A stretch of DNA of 64,000 bases. Origin: Costus lasius (lineage: Eukaryota > Streptophyta > Magnoliopsida > Zingiberales > Costaceae). Location of the stretch: positions 2,976,001 to 3,040,000 of the forward strand of contig JANVAS020000203.1 in NCBI GenBank assembly GCA_027563935.2. Direction: 5' to 3'. The notes under the pieces are model-generated. The model was not told the origin of the DNA. It did not search any database and was given only the letters and a program-made list of their open reading frames with translations. Shown piece after piece: positions 1 to 10,310 of this stretch. Both the position numbers and the translations under genes were made by a program. The number at the start of each line of letters is the position of its first letter. The first letter of the stretch is position 1.

Positions 1-530
1 GTCGTAATTTTACAGTAGTACTGTAAGACATTACACTGCCGTATTTCATTTTCTGACACGCGAACGCTGTGCCGTATTTAGGGTTTTGACCGGATCATTT
101 TTAGGTACCGTAATGTCACTCGTTTTTGAGCCATTCTTGGATTTCCGATCATCTCCGACCACCTGGGGACGCCGGCGACCTTTCCCGTTCAACTTTCGTC
201 ATTGATTAGGTACTCATTTCATCGATTTTACTGATTTGATGAGTTTTATTCAAGTTTCGCCCCTTTCACTCGTTTTCACGTGTCTCTCCACCATTTTGAG
301 TGATTTTTGTTTTCATTTACTCGTTAGAGGATAGGGTATCGATCCTTTGCTATTTGAAAGAATTTAAACCGATTTCCGTCACCGATTTGAACTGAAATAC
401 GCTGAGCTTACTCGAGGTTACTGTTCATTGACGTTTACTTTGTTTTCTTGAGTTTAAGCTTGAGTTCTAAGTTGATTTTCGTTTCCAATGAACATGATTA
501 ACATTTCTGATGATGTTGAGAGTATGATAC
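1..530. other. Noncoding flank of E1, probably Athila 3' region upstream of the antisense ORF
   Basis: No coding frame is recognisable. The first 130 bases contain palindrome-like pieces and GCCGTA words that resemble the palindrome tract of the Athila LTR at 26705-27115, but I cannot align the two stretches convincingly. The rest is T-rich and sits just upstream, ignoring the E1 insertion, of the Athila ORF-1-like frame on the plus strand, so it may be that frame's leader or promoter. It ends with the gatac duplication created by E1. Confidence 0.4.
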
Positions 531-2239
531 TGTTGGGGTATGCCCTTAAGGCTAATGTTTGAGGCCTGTGGGAATGTATCTGTATCATGTAATAAACTCT
601 TAAGTTTATAAAGGCATGGTTGTTATTCAGTTAGCTACATTGTCTGCTGCAATATATGTTCTTCTGAATAATGTCTCAAAGCTGTTCAGCTGGGCTGACA
701 AGCTATTATGTCCTTAGTCGATATATCTTGGTGAACATGAGACAGCCTTGATATGGTTAAGACTAATATGTGTTCTAATCTTATAGGATGCTTCGAGCAT
801 GGAATAAGATGTAGACTCATGGGTACATTGGATGTACTGGACAGACCCTACGAGGATGTTCAATTGTTTGTCACAATGTGAATATTCCTTGGATATGACA
901 AGTGGCACATTTCCTCTGACTTGAGATCACTTGTGTTTTCTAAATGATGATTGTCATTGTTTTGAGGTAGTTCAATATCATTTGAAACATAATGATTATA
1001 GACTATCTTGGATGGTGAGCTTGAGTCAGGTTAGAGCACTAGTGATAGACATAGGATTGCCGTCTCCTTATTGAAGGAGTGTGATGTTCTAAAGGGGCCC
1101 CCTGGATGAGATGATTGAGAGAGTGTATGGCCATACCCAGGTGACAGTGTTCATCTGATCTAATCATGCTCATCATATTGGAGCTACAAGCTTGACAGGC
1201 TTGTCCAATAAGAACATCCAGTGGCAAAGGAAATATGTATGCTTTGTGAATTGATTCACACTTGTGCTGTTTTTGGGTGAAGTCTTGGAAGACTCTTTCC
1301 TTTATATCGGGAGACAGTGATGTGTTGCTAGATACCCCTCACTGGTCGTGATAACGTGAGTTATCGTTACCGACATTTAAAGGAAACCCTCAGGGTCGCA
1401 CAATTTGATGATATGGCTTACTTAAGTCAGATCGTGTGGACTGAATTGTTTGGGTTCAGTTTAATGGGATTAAATCTCTGATTGTGAGTGAGATCTGGTC
1501 TGATCATGTTTGATTGATTAGGGCTTGAGATCGGTAAGCTTCGATCGAGAGAATGAATGCTAGATCAGTCAGATCAGAAGCATTGAGAGATTGACGGTCA
1601 GATTGAGAGCCTTAGGGTTTATATTGATCTGCACTTATTTCTTGGTTTATTTGGTTAGCGGACCAAATCGCTTTGAACCAGCTCTTGAATGAGCGCATGG
1701 TTCAATGCTGATGTGGCATTTGCGATTGGGGTGAATCCTAAGATCGCACGTAGAGATGTGGCATGCTATTTTTGGATAGCACCTCTCGAACGTTGCCATG
1801 ATCTCACGTCGCTCCTCTTTGGTCTCTTCACGCCTTTCTCGCCTCTTGGGGTTGGCTTGGAAGTGGCATTCTCGTGTGGAGAAAGTCCAAGGCGACAAGA
1901 GAAAAACGCCAAGAAGAAATCTCTCCTTTCCCTTTGCAATCGATCAAAGACACTCTTGGAGCCTTGCTAGCACAAGGAGCACCAAGATAGTAAGCGCTTC
2001 CTCATCTTGTGTGCGCGTCCTAAGGAGGAGATCTTCGTTGCTCTCTTAGATCCAAGGCGTCATCTTCAAATGGCATTGGTATGAATCGCATCTTTCATTC
2101 AATCATAGTTTTAAGTTGATCATTCAATCATACATGCGATCCTTAACCCTACTTCCGCTCATGCAAAGTCTTAAAGTGCATGGTATTAGGGTTTGCGCTC
2201 CCCCTAGAAGGGGACCCCCCATGTTAAGGGGTACTTTCA
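531..2239 (+). repeat. 5' LTR of E1
   Basis: Starts TGTTGGGG and ends CTTTCA, with TG and CA termini. Two bases after it lies the tRNA-Met primer site. The first kilobase is closely shared with the other type A LTRs, while the last 600 bp (from about 1640) differs strongly between subfamilies. A T-loop hairpin lies at 1764-1781. Short frames inside are repeated identically in the 3' LTR and look non-coding. Confidence 0.96.
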
Positions 2240-2241
2240 TT

Positions 2242-2253
2242 TGGTATCAGAGC
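2242..2253 (+). other. Primer binding site of E1 (initiator tRNA-Met)
   Basis: TGGTATCAGAGC, complementary to the 3' end of plant initiator tRNA-Met, two bases after the 5' LTR. This is the standard minus-strand primer site of plant Copia elements. Confidence 0.95.
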
Positions 2254-4061
2254 CAAGTTATGATGTATGTTTGTTATGATTGCTTCTTTGTGATCCATGT
2301 TTGCGCATCCTATGAATAGATCTAATAACATGCGGTAAACTACATGCTAGCTTAAGGTCTTTGATGTATGTTTATGTGTTACGCATGTATGATGCCTTGG
2401 CGCTTGCTTTAGAGTTTTTATCAAAAACTTATATCTCTTGCGCGTATCACCTTAGATCTAAGCCGCCTACTGTAAACCCTTAGACGGGTTATTAGGGTTG
2501 AAGTCACCCCCTAGGTTAGATCCAGAATGTCTGATCAGATCATCTGACAACCTGAATGGGTCGATCAGATAGCACCTTGGCGCAAGCCTATGGTGGCTAT
2601 AGGTCGACTGCAGACAGGTGTGTAGCGATGTCTGATTGTGACGATTAATGAACGCACCTGAGTTAGGCCCGGGGTCACGCCCGTTTGCCAGACCTCAGTG
2701 TGGTTGTTCAGCCCTGGCGCATGCATAGTTGACCTTATGGTCGACGCAAGTCAGTTAGGACTTGGTGCATGCAAGGGCAGTGGATCTGACTAGGTTGGAT
2801 GAGTGGATCCCTAGTAATGGACCGTTGTAAGGTTGTAGGGGAAATAAGGAAAAATTAAAATTGATCCTATGGGGTTTTCGAAAATTTTAATTTTTATGGA
2901 TCACGTGGTTCTTGATTGATGCATATGTTTGTCTATTTAGTCTTATGTGGGCTGCCCATATTAATTGTGTGCTGTGCTGGGGCCTGCGTGCCTGTATTAA
3001 AATTGTAAATTAATTATTGTGATCTGCGCATCACTGTGTTTTAATTTATAAATGTAAGTGACCTGCGTGTCACTCTTGTCTAGATAGTTAAATTTGTAAT
3101 TTAATTAGACAAGAGCACAGTGCACACTTGGCAGAGGCGCATGCAGCAAGTGGCTGGACCAGGTGGGAGGTCTAGGGTTCGACCCTAGGACCAGGCGCAT
3201 TTTCCCTGGTGGGCGCACCTGTGCTGTAATTGGCGCTTGGGCCCAGGTTTGGGCCAGATGAGCAGCAAAAGACCCATGAAGAGCAAATGAAGACTTAAGT
3301 CAGGTTAAGGTCTTCTAGGGCTATGGGCTTTTACCACATAAGATACATGCTTTCTTTTATTGCTTAATATTAGAATTGCATGATTAAATTATCTTCTGCT
3401 ATCACCATAGGGATTGCATGATAGGCAAGAAGATAAAAGACCATTAAAATCCAACGCTTAAATATCAAGCTCGTAAGCCTTCTGACGCGAAACCTCACTG
3501 TTCTGATTATCGTTGGAGCCGTGTTGTACCCACTCAGTGGGCACGTCCATCTATCTTCAGACGGTGCGGGATTACACCTGCGTGTTACAGAGTAGGGATT
3601 TATCCCTTCTCGTTGCTCAGCATAGCACGTGGTGGTCCAGGGAGTAGGTCGGGTCAGCTTGACCATGTAGGCTACATATGTGGCGCATATGGTAGCACAT
3701 GGAGGCAGCCATCTGTGGGGTCAGAGATTGTGTTGTACCAACTCAGTTGGCACAGTCTGCTGGACTGCCCGGATGAAGGGGAATCGCACGGGTTGGCGAT
3801 CGGCAGGGACTGCCTACCAGAAACTAGTGCTTGTACTCTCTGTGCATCTTATCTCGCCTGAGCGGGACGCGGAGACCAAGTATGAAATCTGGATCCCATC
3901 TCACTAAAAGAGTTCTACTCTTTCGGGCTGTTTTGCTGGATTTTTCACGCCTGATAAAATAGTGAGAAAAAGAATCTTTCTTAAGTCCTGATTGATTCTT
4001 ATACATTGATACTGACCTTGCTGTTCTTGCATTGTTGTAGATACCTGCAGCAACGAACACC
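2254..4061 (+). other. Long 5' leader of E1 with structured RNA motifs
   Basis: About 1.8 kb between the PBS and the gag start, without a credible coding frame. It holds a 58-bp segment bounded by direct repeats AGGCGCAT (3135-3142, 3193-3200) with a tRNA T-arm-like hairpin at 3172-3188. Three stem-loops follow at 3529-3541, 3738-3750 and 3852-3867, conserved in position in the type B element. The leader ends in a T-rich tract and TTGTAG at about 4034-4040, which looks like an intron acceptor about 20 bases before the ATG. Roles in packaging, dimerisation and splicing are inferred. Confidence 0.7.
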
Positions 4062-7000
4062 ATGAACTTCAATGTGCGATCCCTACTGGAAAGGGAGAAG
4101 TTTGCTGGGCCGAACTTCTCTGACTGGTTTGGACACCTTAAGATTGTTCTTAAGGCAGAGAGGAAACTGTATGTCCTCGAGACGGCGATACCGCCGCAGC
4201 CCGCTCCGAACGCCGCAAGGGCGGTTCGGGAAGCCTATGAAAAGCACGTCAATGATAGCATTGATGTCGCTTGCCTGATGCTAGCGTCTATGACGCCACC
4301 GCTGCAGCGTCAGCATGAGGACATGTCGGCTATAGACATGATTACAAACCTCAAGATGCTGTATGCTGCACAGGCAAGGACTGAGCGCTACAATTTGACA
4401 AAGCTCTTCTTTCAGAGCAAACTGGCTGAAGGGAGCCCAGTGGGAGCTCACGTGCTCAAGATGATTGGGCACAAGGAGGCTCTAGAGAAACTGGGGCATA
4501 CCATCAACCAGGAGCTTGCTGTGGATATTATTCTGCAGTCTCTCCCGCCTTCATTCGACGCGTTCATTATTAATTTTAATATGAACAAAATCGATTGTAC
4601 TCCGGCAGAGCTGCTGAATATGCTCTTGACCACTGAGGAAACTCTGAAGGGTAAGCCTTCAACCTCTGTCTTGATGGTTCCTTCCAGGAACAAGAAGAAG
4701 GGGAAGAAGGGCAAGGCCACTGTCAAGAGCTACAGCAAGGCTCTGAAGCAAAAGGTGAAGCGGTCCAAGGAATACAGGTGTTTCCACTGTGGCCAGCTGG
4801 GTCACTGGAAAAAGGACTGTAAAGCGCTCCAAGGAGATAAGAGGGGAAGCTTTGCTTCTGGCTCAGGTATATTCGTGACTGAGGTCATGTTTTCTTCTTC
4901 TATATCATGGGTGTTGGACACTGCATGTGGAGTTCACATTTGTTCAAATGTACAGGAACTCAAGAGAAGAAGGCAGGTGGGACAGCATGAGGTGGACCTA
5001 CGAGTTGGAAACGGGGCACGGGTTGCTGCTGTTGCTGTAGGAGACTACTTTATTTCTTTACCATCTGGACTTGTATTGGAACTAAACAGTTGTTACTTTG
5101 TTCCCAGTATAACTAAAAATATTATCTCCATTCCTGCTCTTGTCAGGAAGGGATTTTCCTTTGAATGCAATATTTCAAAGTGTGTTTTGTCATATGATAA
5201 TATTGTTTATGCAACTGGTTCAATTAATAATGGGTTATTCATGTTGGACATGGAAAGTTCTATACAAAATGTTGATATTAAGAAAGCCAAGTTTGCTGAT
5301 GACAGCACCTTGCTATGGCATAGTCGTTTGGGCCATATTAACGAGAAACGCATTAAGCGGTTGCATGATAATGGACTGCTGGGATCTTTCTCCTACAAGG
5401 GGATTGATACATGCAAAGCTTGTTTAATGGGTAAAATGACGAAGTCACCTTTTCCTCACAAAGGTCAAAGGGCTTCAGGTTTACTTGACCTTATACACAG
5501 TGATGTGTGTGGGCCTTTTAGTAAACATGCCAGAGGTGGCTATCAGTACTTCATTACCTTTACTGATGATTTCAGTAGATATGGGTATGTCTATTTAATG
5601 AGACATAAAAGTGAATCTTTTGACAAGTTCAAAGAGTTCAAAAATGAAGTACAAAATCAGCTAGGCCGAAATATCAAGGCACTTCGTTCTGATCGAGGTG
5701 GTGAATACCTAAGTCATGCATTTACTGACTATCTAAGGGAGTGTGGGATTATCTCACAGCTCACTCCACCAGGAACACCGCAATGGAATGGTGTGTCCGA
5801 GAGGAGAAATAGAACGTTACTTGATATGGTTCGTTCTATGATGAGTCAGGCTACTCTTCCTTACTCCTTTTGGGGTTTTGCACTGGAAACAGCTGCAAAG
5901 GTACTAAACCGAGTGCCATCCAAGGCAGTTTCAAAGACACCATATGAATTATGGTATGGGAAACAGCCAAGCTTGACATTTATCAGGATCTGGGGTTGCG
6001 AGGCTTATGTCAAAAAGCTCGCCTCTGGGAAACTAGAGAGCAGATCTGACAAATGTATCTTTGTCGGTTACCCTAAGGAAACTAAGGGTTATTATTTCTT
6101 CGATCCCAAGGAGAACAAGGTTTTTGTTGCTCGGACGGCCATATTTCTTGAGAAGGAGTTTCTTCTGCAAGAGGCCAGTGGGAGAGAAATAAAGCTGGAT
6201 GAGAATCCAGACGAAGGACAAAGTAGTCAAGCACAGTTGGATGAGCCTGAGCCGGTAGAACAGGTTATTGAACAACCTGAGGCTCAGATATCACGGGAAC
6301 CGCGAAGATCGGGAAGGATTCGTCGACAGCCTGAGCGCTATGACGGAGTCTACATCATTGACAATGATGAACCCCTTACTTATGCGGATGCGGTCAGTGG
6401 ACCGGAGTCAGCGAGATGGCTTGAAGCTATGCGCGCCGAGATGGACTCCATGTCAGATAACCAAGTTTGGGATTTGGTTGATCCGCCTCCGGGAGTTATC
6501 CCTATAGGCTGTAAATGGATCTTCAAGAAGAAGATTGACATGGATGGTAACGTGGTTACCTATAAAGGCAGGCTAGTTGCGAAAGGTTTCAAACAAATCT
6601 ATGGTATAGATTATGATGAAACTTTTTCACCAGTAGCCATGTTTAAGTCTATTCGGATTCTTTTCGCGATAGCTGCATATTACGATTATGAGATTTGGCA
6701 AATGGATGTGAAAACAGCTTTCCTTAATGGAAATCTGGATGAGGATGTGTATATGACACAACCAGAAGGTTTCACTAATCTAGCAGATCGTCATAAGATA
6801 TGCAAGTTAAAGAAGTCTATTTATGGACTTAAACAAGCATCGAGAAGCTGGAATATTCGTTTTGATGAATCAGTTACTGAATTTGGTTTCATCAAGAACG
6901 AGGATGACCCGTGTGTGTATAAGAGGTTTAGTGGGAGCGTGATTACTTTCCTAGTCCTCTACGTCGATGACATCTTGATCATTGGAAACGACATTCCTGA

Positions 7001-7943
7001 AATGCATGCTGTTAAGGCATGGCTGAGGAAATGTTTCCAGATGAAAGATTTAGGAGAAGCAGCCTATGTGTTAGGTGTGAAGATCTACAGGGATAGATCT
7101 AAGAGGCTTCTCGGGCTGTGCCAGAGTACTTACATCGATAAGGTCCTGGAGAGATTTCATTTAGAGAATTCTAAACGAGGATATCTTCCAGTCAGACATG
7201 GTCTGAATCTTTCAAAGAGTCAGTGTCCACAAACACAGACTGAGAAAGATGAAATGGACAATACGCCTTATGCTTCGGCTATTGGATCCATTATGTATGC
7301 GATGTTGTGTACTCGCCCAGACGTTGCTTACGGGTTAAGCGTGACCAGTCGTTACCAGAGTAATCCAGGTATGGCGCACTGGATTGCAGTCAAGAACATT
7401 TTAAAATATCTGCGGAGGACCAAAGATATGTTCTTGATATATGGTGGTCAGGAAGAACTCAGTATTGAAGGATATACTGACGCTTCGTTCCAGTCTGACC
7501 AGGATGATTTCCGATCGCAATCAGGCTATGTTTTTAGCTTGAATGGAGGTGCAGTGGTGTGGAAAAGTTTCAAACAGTCAACTGTTGCTGATTCCACAAC
7601 AGAAGCCGAGTATGTTGCAGCCTCGGAAGCATCCAAGGAGGCAGTGTGGATTCGTATGTTCGTGAGAGAACTTGGTGTTGTTCCTTCGAGTGCAGATCCT
7701 TTGGTTATCTTTTGTGATAACACTGGAGCAATCGCACAAGCAAAGGAACCACGGTCGCACCAGAAGTCCAAGCACATACAGAGACGGTTTCATTTGATCA
7801 GGGAGATCATAGATCGTGGCGAGATCAAAATCTGCAAGGTTCATACAGATGACAATCTGGCAGACCCGCTTACCAAGCCTCTGGCGCAGCAGAAGCATGA
7901 GAAGCACTGTAATAATATGGGTTTGAGATTTCTCAACCATTAG
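4062..7943 (+). CDS. Ty1/Copia gag-pol polyprotein, E1 (1293 aa, intact)
   Basis: Single frame encoding all proteins for retrotransposition. Gag occupies residues 1-270, with a UBN2-like N-terminal part and a CCHC zinc knuckle at 240-253 (CFHCGQLGHWKKDC). Protease has its active Asp at 286 in an LDTA motif; D-T-A replaces the usual D-S/T-G in all type A copies. Integrase has an HHCC finger (H420, H425, C451, C454) and catalytic D481, D544, E580 with exact D-35-E spacing. RT runs from about 800 to 1060 with YVDD at 967-970. RNase H has D1140, E1181/E1183 and D1219. The ATG at 4062 follows a splice-acceptor-like TTGTAG and begins a gag start shared by all copies. There are no stops or frameshifts. 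With a PBS, PPT and near-identical LTRs, the element could be autonomous. Confidence 0.96.
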   Translation: MNFNVRSLLEREKFAGPNFSDWFGHLKIVLKAERKLYVLETAIPPQPAPNAARAVREAYEKHVNDSIDVACLMLASMTPPLQRQHEDMSAIDMITNLKMLYAAQARTERYNLTKLFFQSKLAEGSPVGAHVLKMIGHKEALEKLGHTINQELAVDIILQSLPPSFDAFIINFNMNKIDCTPAELLNMLLTTEETLKGKPSTSVLMVPSRNKKKGKKGKATVKSYSKALKQKVKRSKEYRCFHCGQLGHWKKDCKALQGDKRGSFASGSGIFVTEVMFSSSISWVLDTACGVHICSNVQELKRRRQVGQHEVDLRVGNGARVAAVAVGDYFISLPSGLVLELNSCYFVPSITKNIISIPALVRKGFSFECNISKCVLSYDNIVYATGSINNGLFMLDMESSIQNVDIKKAKFADDSTLLWHSRLGHINEKRIKRLHDNGLLGSFSYKGIDTCKACLMGKMTKSPFPHKGQRASGLLDLIHSDVCGPFSKHARGGYQYFITFTDDFSRYGYVYLMRHKSESFDKFKEFKNEVQNQLGRNIKALRSDRGGEYLSHAFTDYLRECGIISQLTPPGTPQWNGVSERRNRTLLDMVRSMMSQATLPYSFWGFALETAAKVLNRVPSKAVSKTPYELWYGKQPSLTFIRIWGCEAYVKKLASGKLESRSDKCIFVGYPKETKGYYFFDPKENKVFVARTAIFLEKEFLLQEASGREIKLDENPDEGQSSQAQLDEPEPVEQVIEQPEAQISREPRRSGRIRRQPERYDGVYIIDNDEPLTYADAVSGPESARWLEAMRAEMDSMSDNQVWDLVDPPPGVIPIGCKWIFKKKIDMDGNVVTYKGRLVAKGFKQIYGIDYDETFSPVAMFKSIRILFAIAAYYDYEIWQMDVKTAFLNGNLDEDVYMTQPEGFTNLADRHKICKLKKSIYGLKQASRSWNIRFDESVTEFGFIKNEDDPCVYKRFSGSVITFLVLYVDDILIIGNDIPEMHAVKAWLRKCFQMKDLGEAAYVLGVKIYRDRSKRLLGLCQSTYIDKVLERFHLENSKRGYLPVRHGLNLSKSQCPQTQTEKDEMDNTPYASAIGSIMYAMLCTRPDVAYGLSVTSRYQSNPGMAHWIAVKNILKYLRRTKDMFLIYGGQEELSIEGYTDASFQSDQDDFRSQSGYVFSLNGGAVVWKSFKQSTVADSTTEAEYVAASEASKEAVWIRMFVRELGVVPSSADPLVIFCDNTGAIAQAKEPRSHQKSKHIQRRFHLIREIIDRGEIKICKVHTDDNLADPLTKPLAQQKHEKHCNNMGLRFLNH

Positions 7944-7952
7944 ATTAAGTGC

Positions 7953-7963
7953 AAGTGGGAGAT
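7953..7963 (+). other. Polypurine tract of E1
   Basis: AAGTGGGAGAT directly abuts the 3' LTR, where it primes plus-strand DNA synthesis. It is identical in E3, in the reverse complement of E4, and in E5. Confidence 0.9.
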
Positions 7964-9672
7964 TGTTGGGGTATGCCCTTAAGGCTAATGTTTGAGGCCT
8001 GTGGGAATGTATCTGTATCATGTAATAAACTCTTAAGTTTATAAAGGCATGGTTGTTATTCAGTTAGCTACATTGTCTGCTGCAATATATGTTCTTCTGA
8101 ATAATGTCTCAAAGCTGTTCAGCTGGGCTGACAAGCTATTATGTCCTTAGTCGATATATCTTGGTGAACATGAGACAGCCTTGATATGGTTAAGACTAAT
8201 ATGTGTTCTAATCTTATAGGATGCTTCGAGCATGGAATAAGATGTAGACTCATGGGTACATTGGATGTACTGGACAGACCCTACGAGGATGTTCAATTGT
8301 TTGTCACAATGTGAATATTCCTTGGATATGACAAGTGGCACATTTCCTCTGACTTGAGATCACTTGTGTTTTCTAAATGATGATTGTCATTGTTTTGAGG
8401 TAGTTCAATATCATTTGAAACATAATGATTATAGACTATCTTGGATGGTGAGCTTGAGTCAGGTTAGAGCACTAGTGATAGACATAGGATTGCCGTCTCC
8501 TTATTGAAGGAGTGTGATGTTCTAAAGGGGCCCCCTGGATGAGATGATTGAGAGAGTGTATGGCCATACCCAGGTGACAGTGTTCATCTGATCTAATCAT
8601 GCTCATCATATTGGAGCTACAAGCTTGACAGGCTTGTCCAATAAGAACATCCAGTGGCAAAGGAAATATGTATGCTTTGTGAATTGATTCACACTTGTGC
8701 TGTTTTTGGGTGAAGTCTTGGAAGACTCTTTCCTTTATATTGGGAGACAGTGATGTGTTGCTAGATACCCCTCACTGGTCGTGATAACGTGAGTTATCGT
8801 TACCGACATTTAAAGGAAACCCTCAGGGTCGCACAATTTGATGATATGGCTTACTTAAGTCAGATCGTGTGGACTGAATTGTTTGGGTTCAGTTTAATGG
8901 GATTAAATCTCTGATTGTGAGTGAGATCTGGTCTGATCATGTTTGATTGATTAGGGCTTGAGATCGGTAAGCTTCGATCGAGAGAATGAATGCTAGATCA
9001 GTCAGATCAGAAGCATTGAGAGATTGACGGTCAGATTGAGAGCCTTAGGGTTTATATTGATCTGCACTTATTTCTTGGTTTATTTGGTTAGCGGACCAAA
9101 TCGCTTTGAACCAGCTCTTGAATGAGCGCATGGTTCAATGCTGATGTGGCATTTGCGATTGGGGTGAATCCTAAGATCGCACGTAGAGATGTGGCATGCT
9201 ATTTTTGGATAGCACCTCTCGAACGTTGCCATGATCTCACGTCGCTCCTCTTTGGTCTCTTCACGCCTTTCTCGCCTCTTGGGGTTGGCTTGGAAGTGGC
9301 ATTCTCGTGTGGAGAAAGTCCAAGGCGACAAGAGAAAAACGCCAAGAAGAAATCTCTCCTTTCCCTTTGCAATCGATCAAAGACACTCTTGGAGCCTTGC
9401 TAGCACAAGGAGCACCAAGATAGTAAGCGCTTCCTCATCTTGTGTGCGCGTCCTAAGGAGGAGATCTTCGTTGCTCTCTTAGATCCAAGGCGTCATCTTC
9501 AAATGGCATTGGTATGAATCGCATCTTTCATTCAATCATAGTTTTAAGTTGATCATTCAATCATACATGCGATCCTTAACCCTACTTCCGCTCATGCAAA
9601 GTCTTAAAGTGCATGGTATTAGGGTTTGCGCTCCCCCTAGAAGGGGACCCCCCATGTTAAGGGGTACTTTCA
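7964..9672 (+). repeat. 3' LTR of E1
   Basis: 1709 bp, one visible substitution relative to the 5' LTR, followed by the gatac target duplication at 9673-9677. Confidence 0.97.
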
Positions 9673-9736
9673 GATACAATGTCATATATTTGTTGTATTT
9701 GCATTAAATTGAAAATTGCAGTTTGAGTTCATACTC

Positions 9737-10310
9737 ATGGCACTAAGAACAAAGTCAATTTGTCCAAGAAGGAAGGGGAAAGCCCCTGCTGAATCATCTC
9801 AACCACAGAACCCCCATGGGATAATCTTCAGAAATGAAATGCAGGAATCCAGACACAACAAAATTTTAGAAAGAAAAATCATCAACACTAAGTATGCTGA
9901 TCGAAGAACATTGGAAGCCTTGGGGCTTTATGAGGACGTGCTTTGGATGTTTGAGAGGATCAAGGCTAAGCAGTTCTTCCAGATGACTCCGTACACTTAT
10001 CTACCACTTGTCCTGGAGTTCTTGAGCAGCCTAATAATTGACTTAAGGGAATTTTTGAATGGACCTGCAGAAGGGGAAATCACTTTCAGATTAGCTAATG
10101 AGGAGAGGAAGCTTACATTGCAAGAAGTAAGAGATATCTTTGAGTTGAGCACTGGAGGATATACTGAGATGCCTCTTGGATTCATGGAAGGCATTTTCTG
10201 GAAGCAAATTACAGATGAGAGTCATTTCTATGCCGTTTCTGCTAGAGCTAGCAAGATCAAGAACCCTTGTATTAAGTATGCCCACAGGGTTCTAGCACAC
10301 ACTGTGTTTG
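9737..10310 (+). pseudogene. Athila ORF-1-like protein, N-terminal half, interrupted by E2
   Basis: Residues 1 to about 191 of a plus-strand frame whose second half resumes at 19368 after E2. The segment around residues 55-95 (an LGLYEDV-like stretch, then LVLEFLSSL) matches my knowledge of the Arabidopsis/Athila ORF-1 retrotransposon family; the molecular function is unknown. I chose the ATG at 9737 because TTGCAG just upstream (9716-9721 region) looks like a splice acceptor; an in-frame ATG 21 bases earlier is possible. Before the E2 insertion the two halves formed one frame of 427 codons including the stop, with no other lesion. It lies on the strand opposite to the Athila gag-pol, so it is either an antisense accessory ORF of that element or part of another element abutting it. 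Confidence 0.72.

Larger units (their letters stand above)
531..9672 (+). mobile_element. Complete Ty1/Copia element E1 (type A)
   Basis: Two 1709-bp LTRs (531-2239 and 7964-9672) bound a leader, one long polyprotein frame and a polypurine tract. The 5-bp direct repeat gatac lies at 526-530 and 9673-9677 immediately outside the LTRs, which proves a simple insertion. By eye I find a single difference between the LTRs (C at about 1301 against T in the 3' copy), so insertion was very recent. The order PR-INT-RT-RH defines Ty1/Copia. Motif style and LTR length suggest the Angela/TAR/Tork side of the family, but I cannot fix the clade without a tree. Confidence 0.97.

Noticed and set aside
1..130. 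Left LTR of the minus-strand Athila
   Set aside because: Shared GCCGTA-like words are suggestive, but I could not align it to 25441-27370 and saw no terminus or polypurine tract nearby.
714..2319. Short frames inside type A LTRs (for example 714-908, 1039-1227, 1689-1970), repeated at the same offsets in other LTRs
   Set aside because: They recur because the LTRs are copies; frames shift or break between subfamilies and resemble no protein I know.
3143..3200. A tRNA gene in the E1 leader
   Set aside because: Only a T-arm-like hairpin and a B-box-like word are present; no acceptor stem, anticodon arm or convincing A box.
7578..8021. Frame of up to 176 codons antisense to RNase H, present in all type A copies
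   Set aside because: It mirrors conserved RNase H codons and varies in length from copy to copy; no start context or independent conservation.
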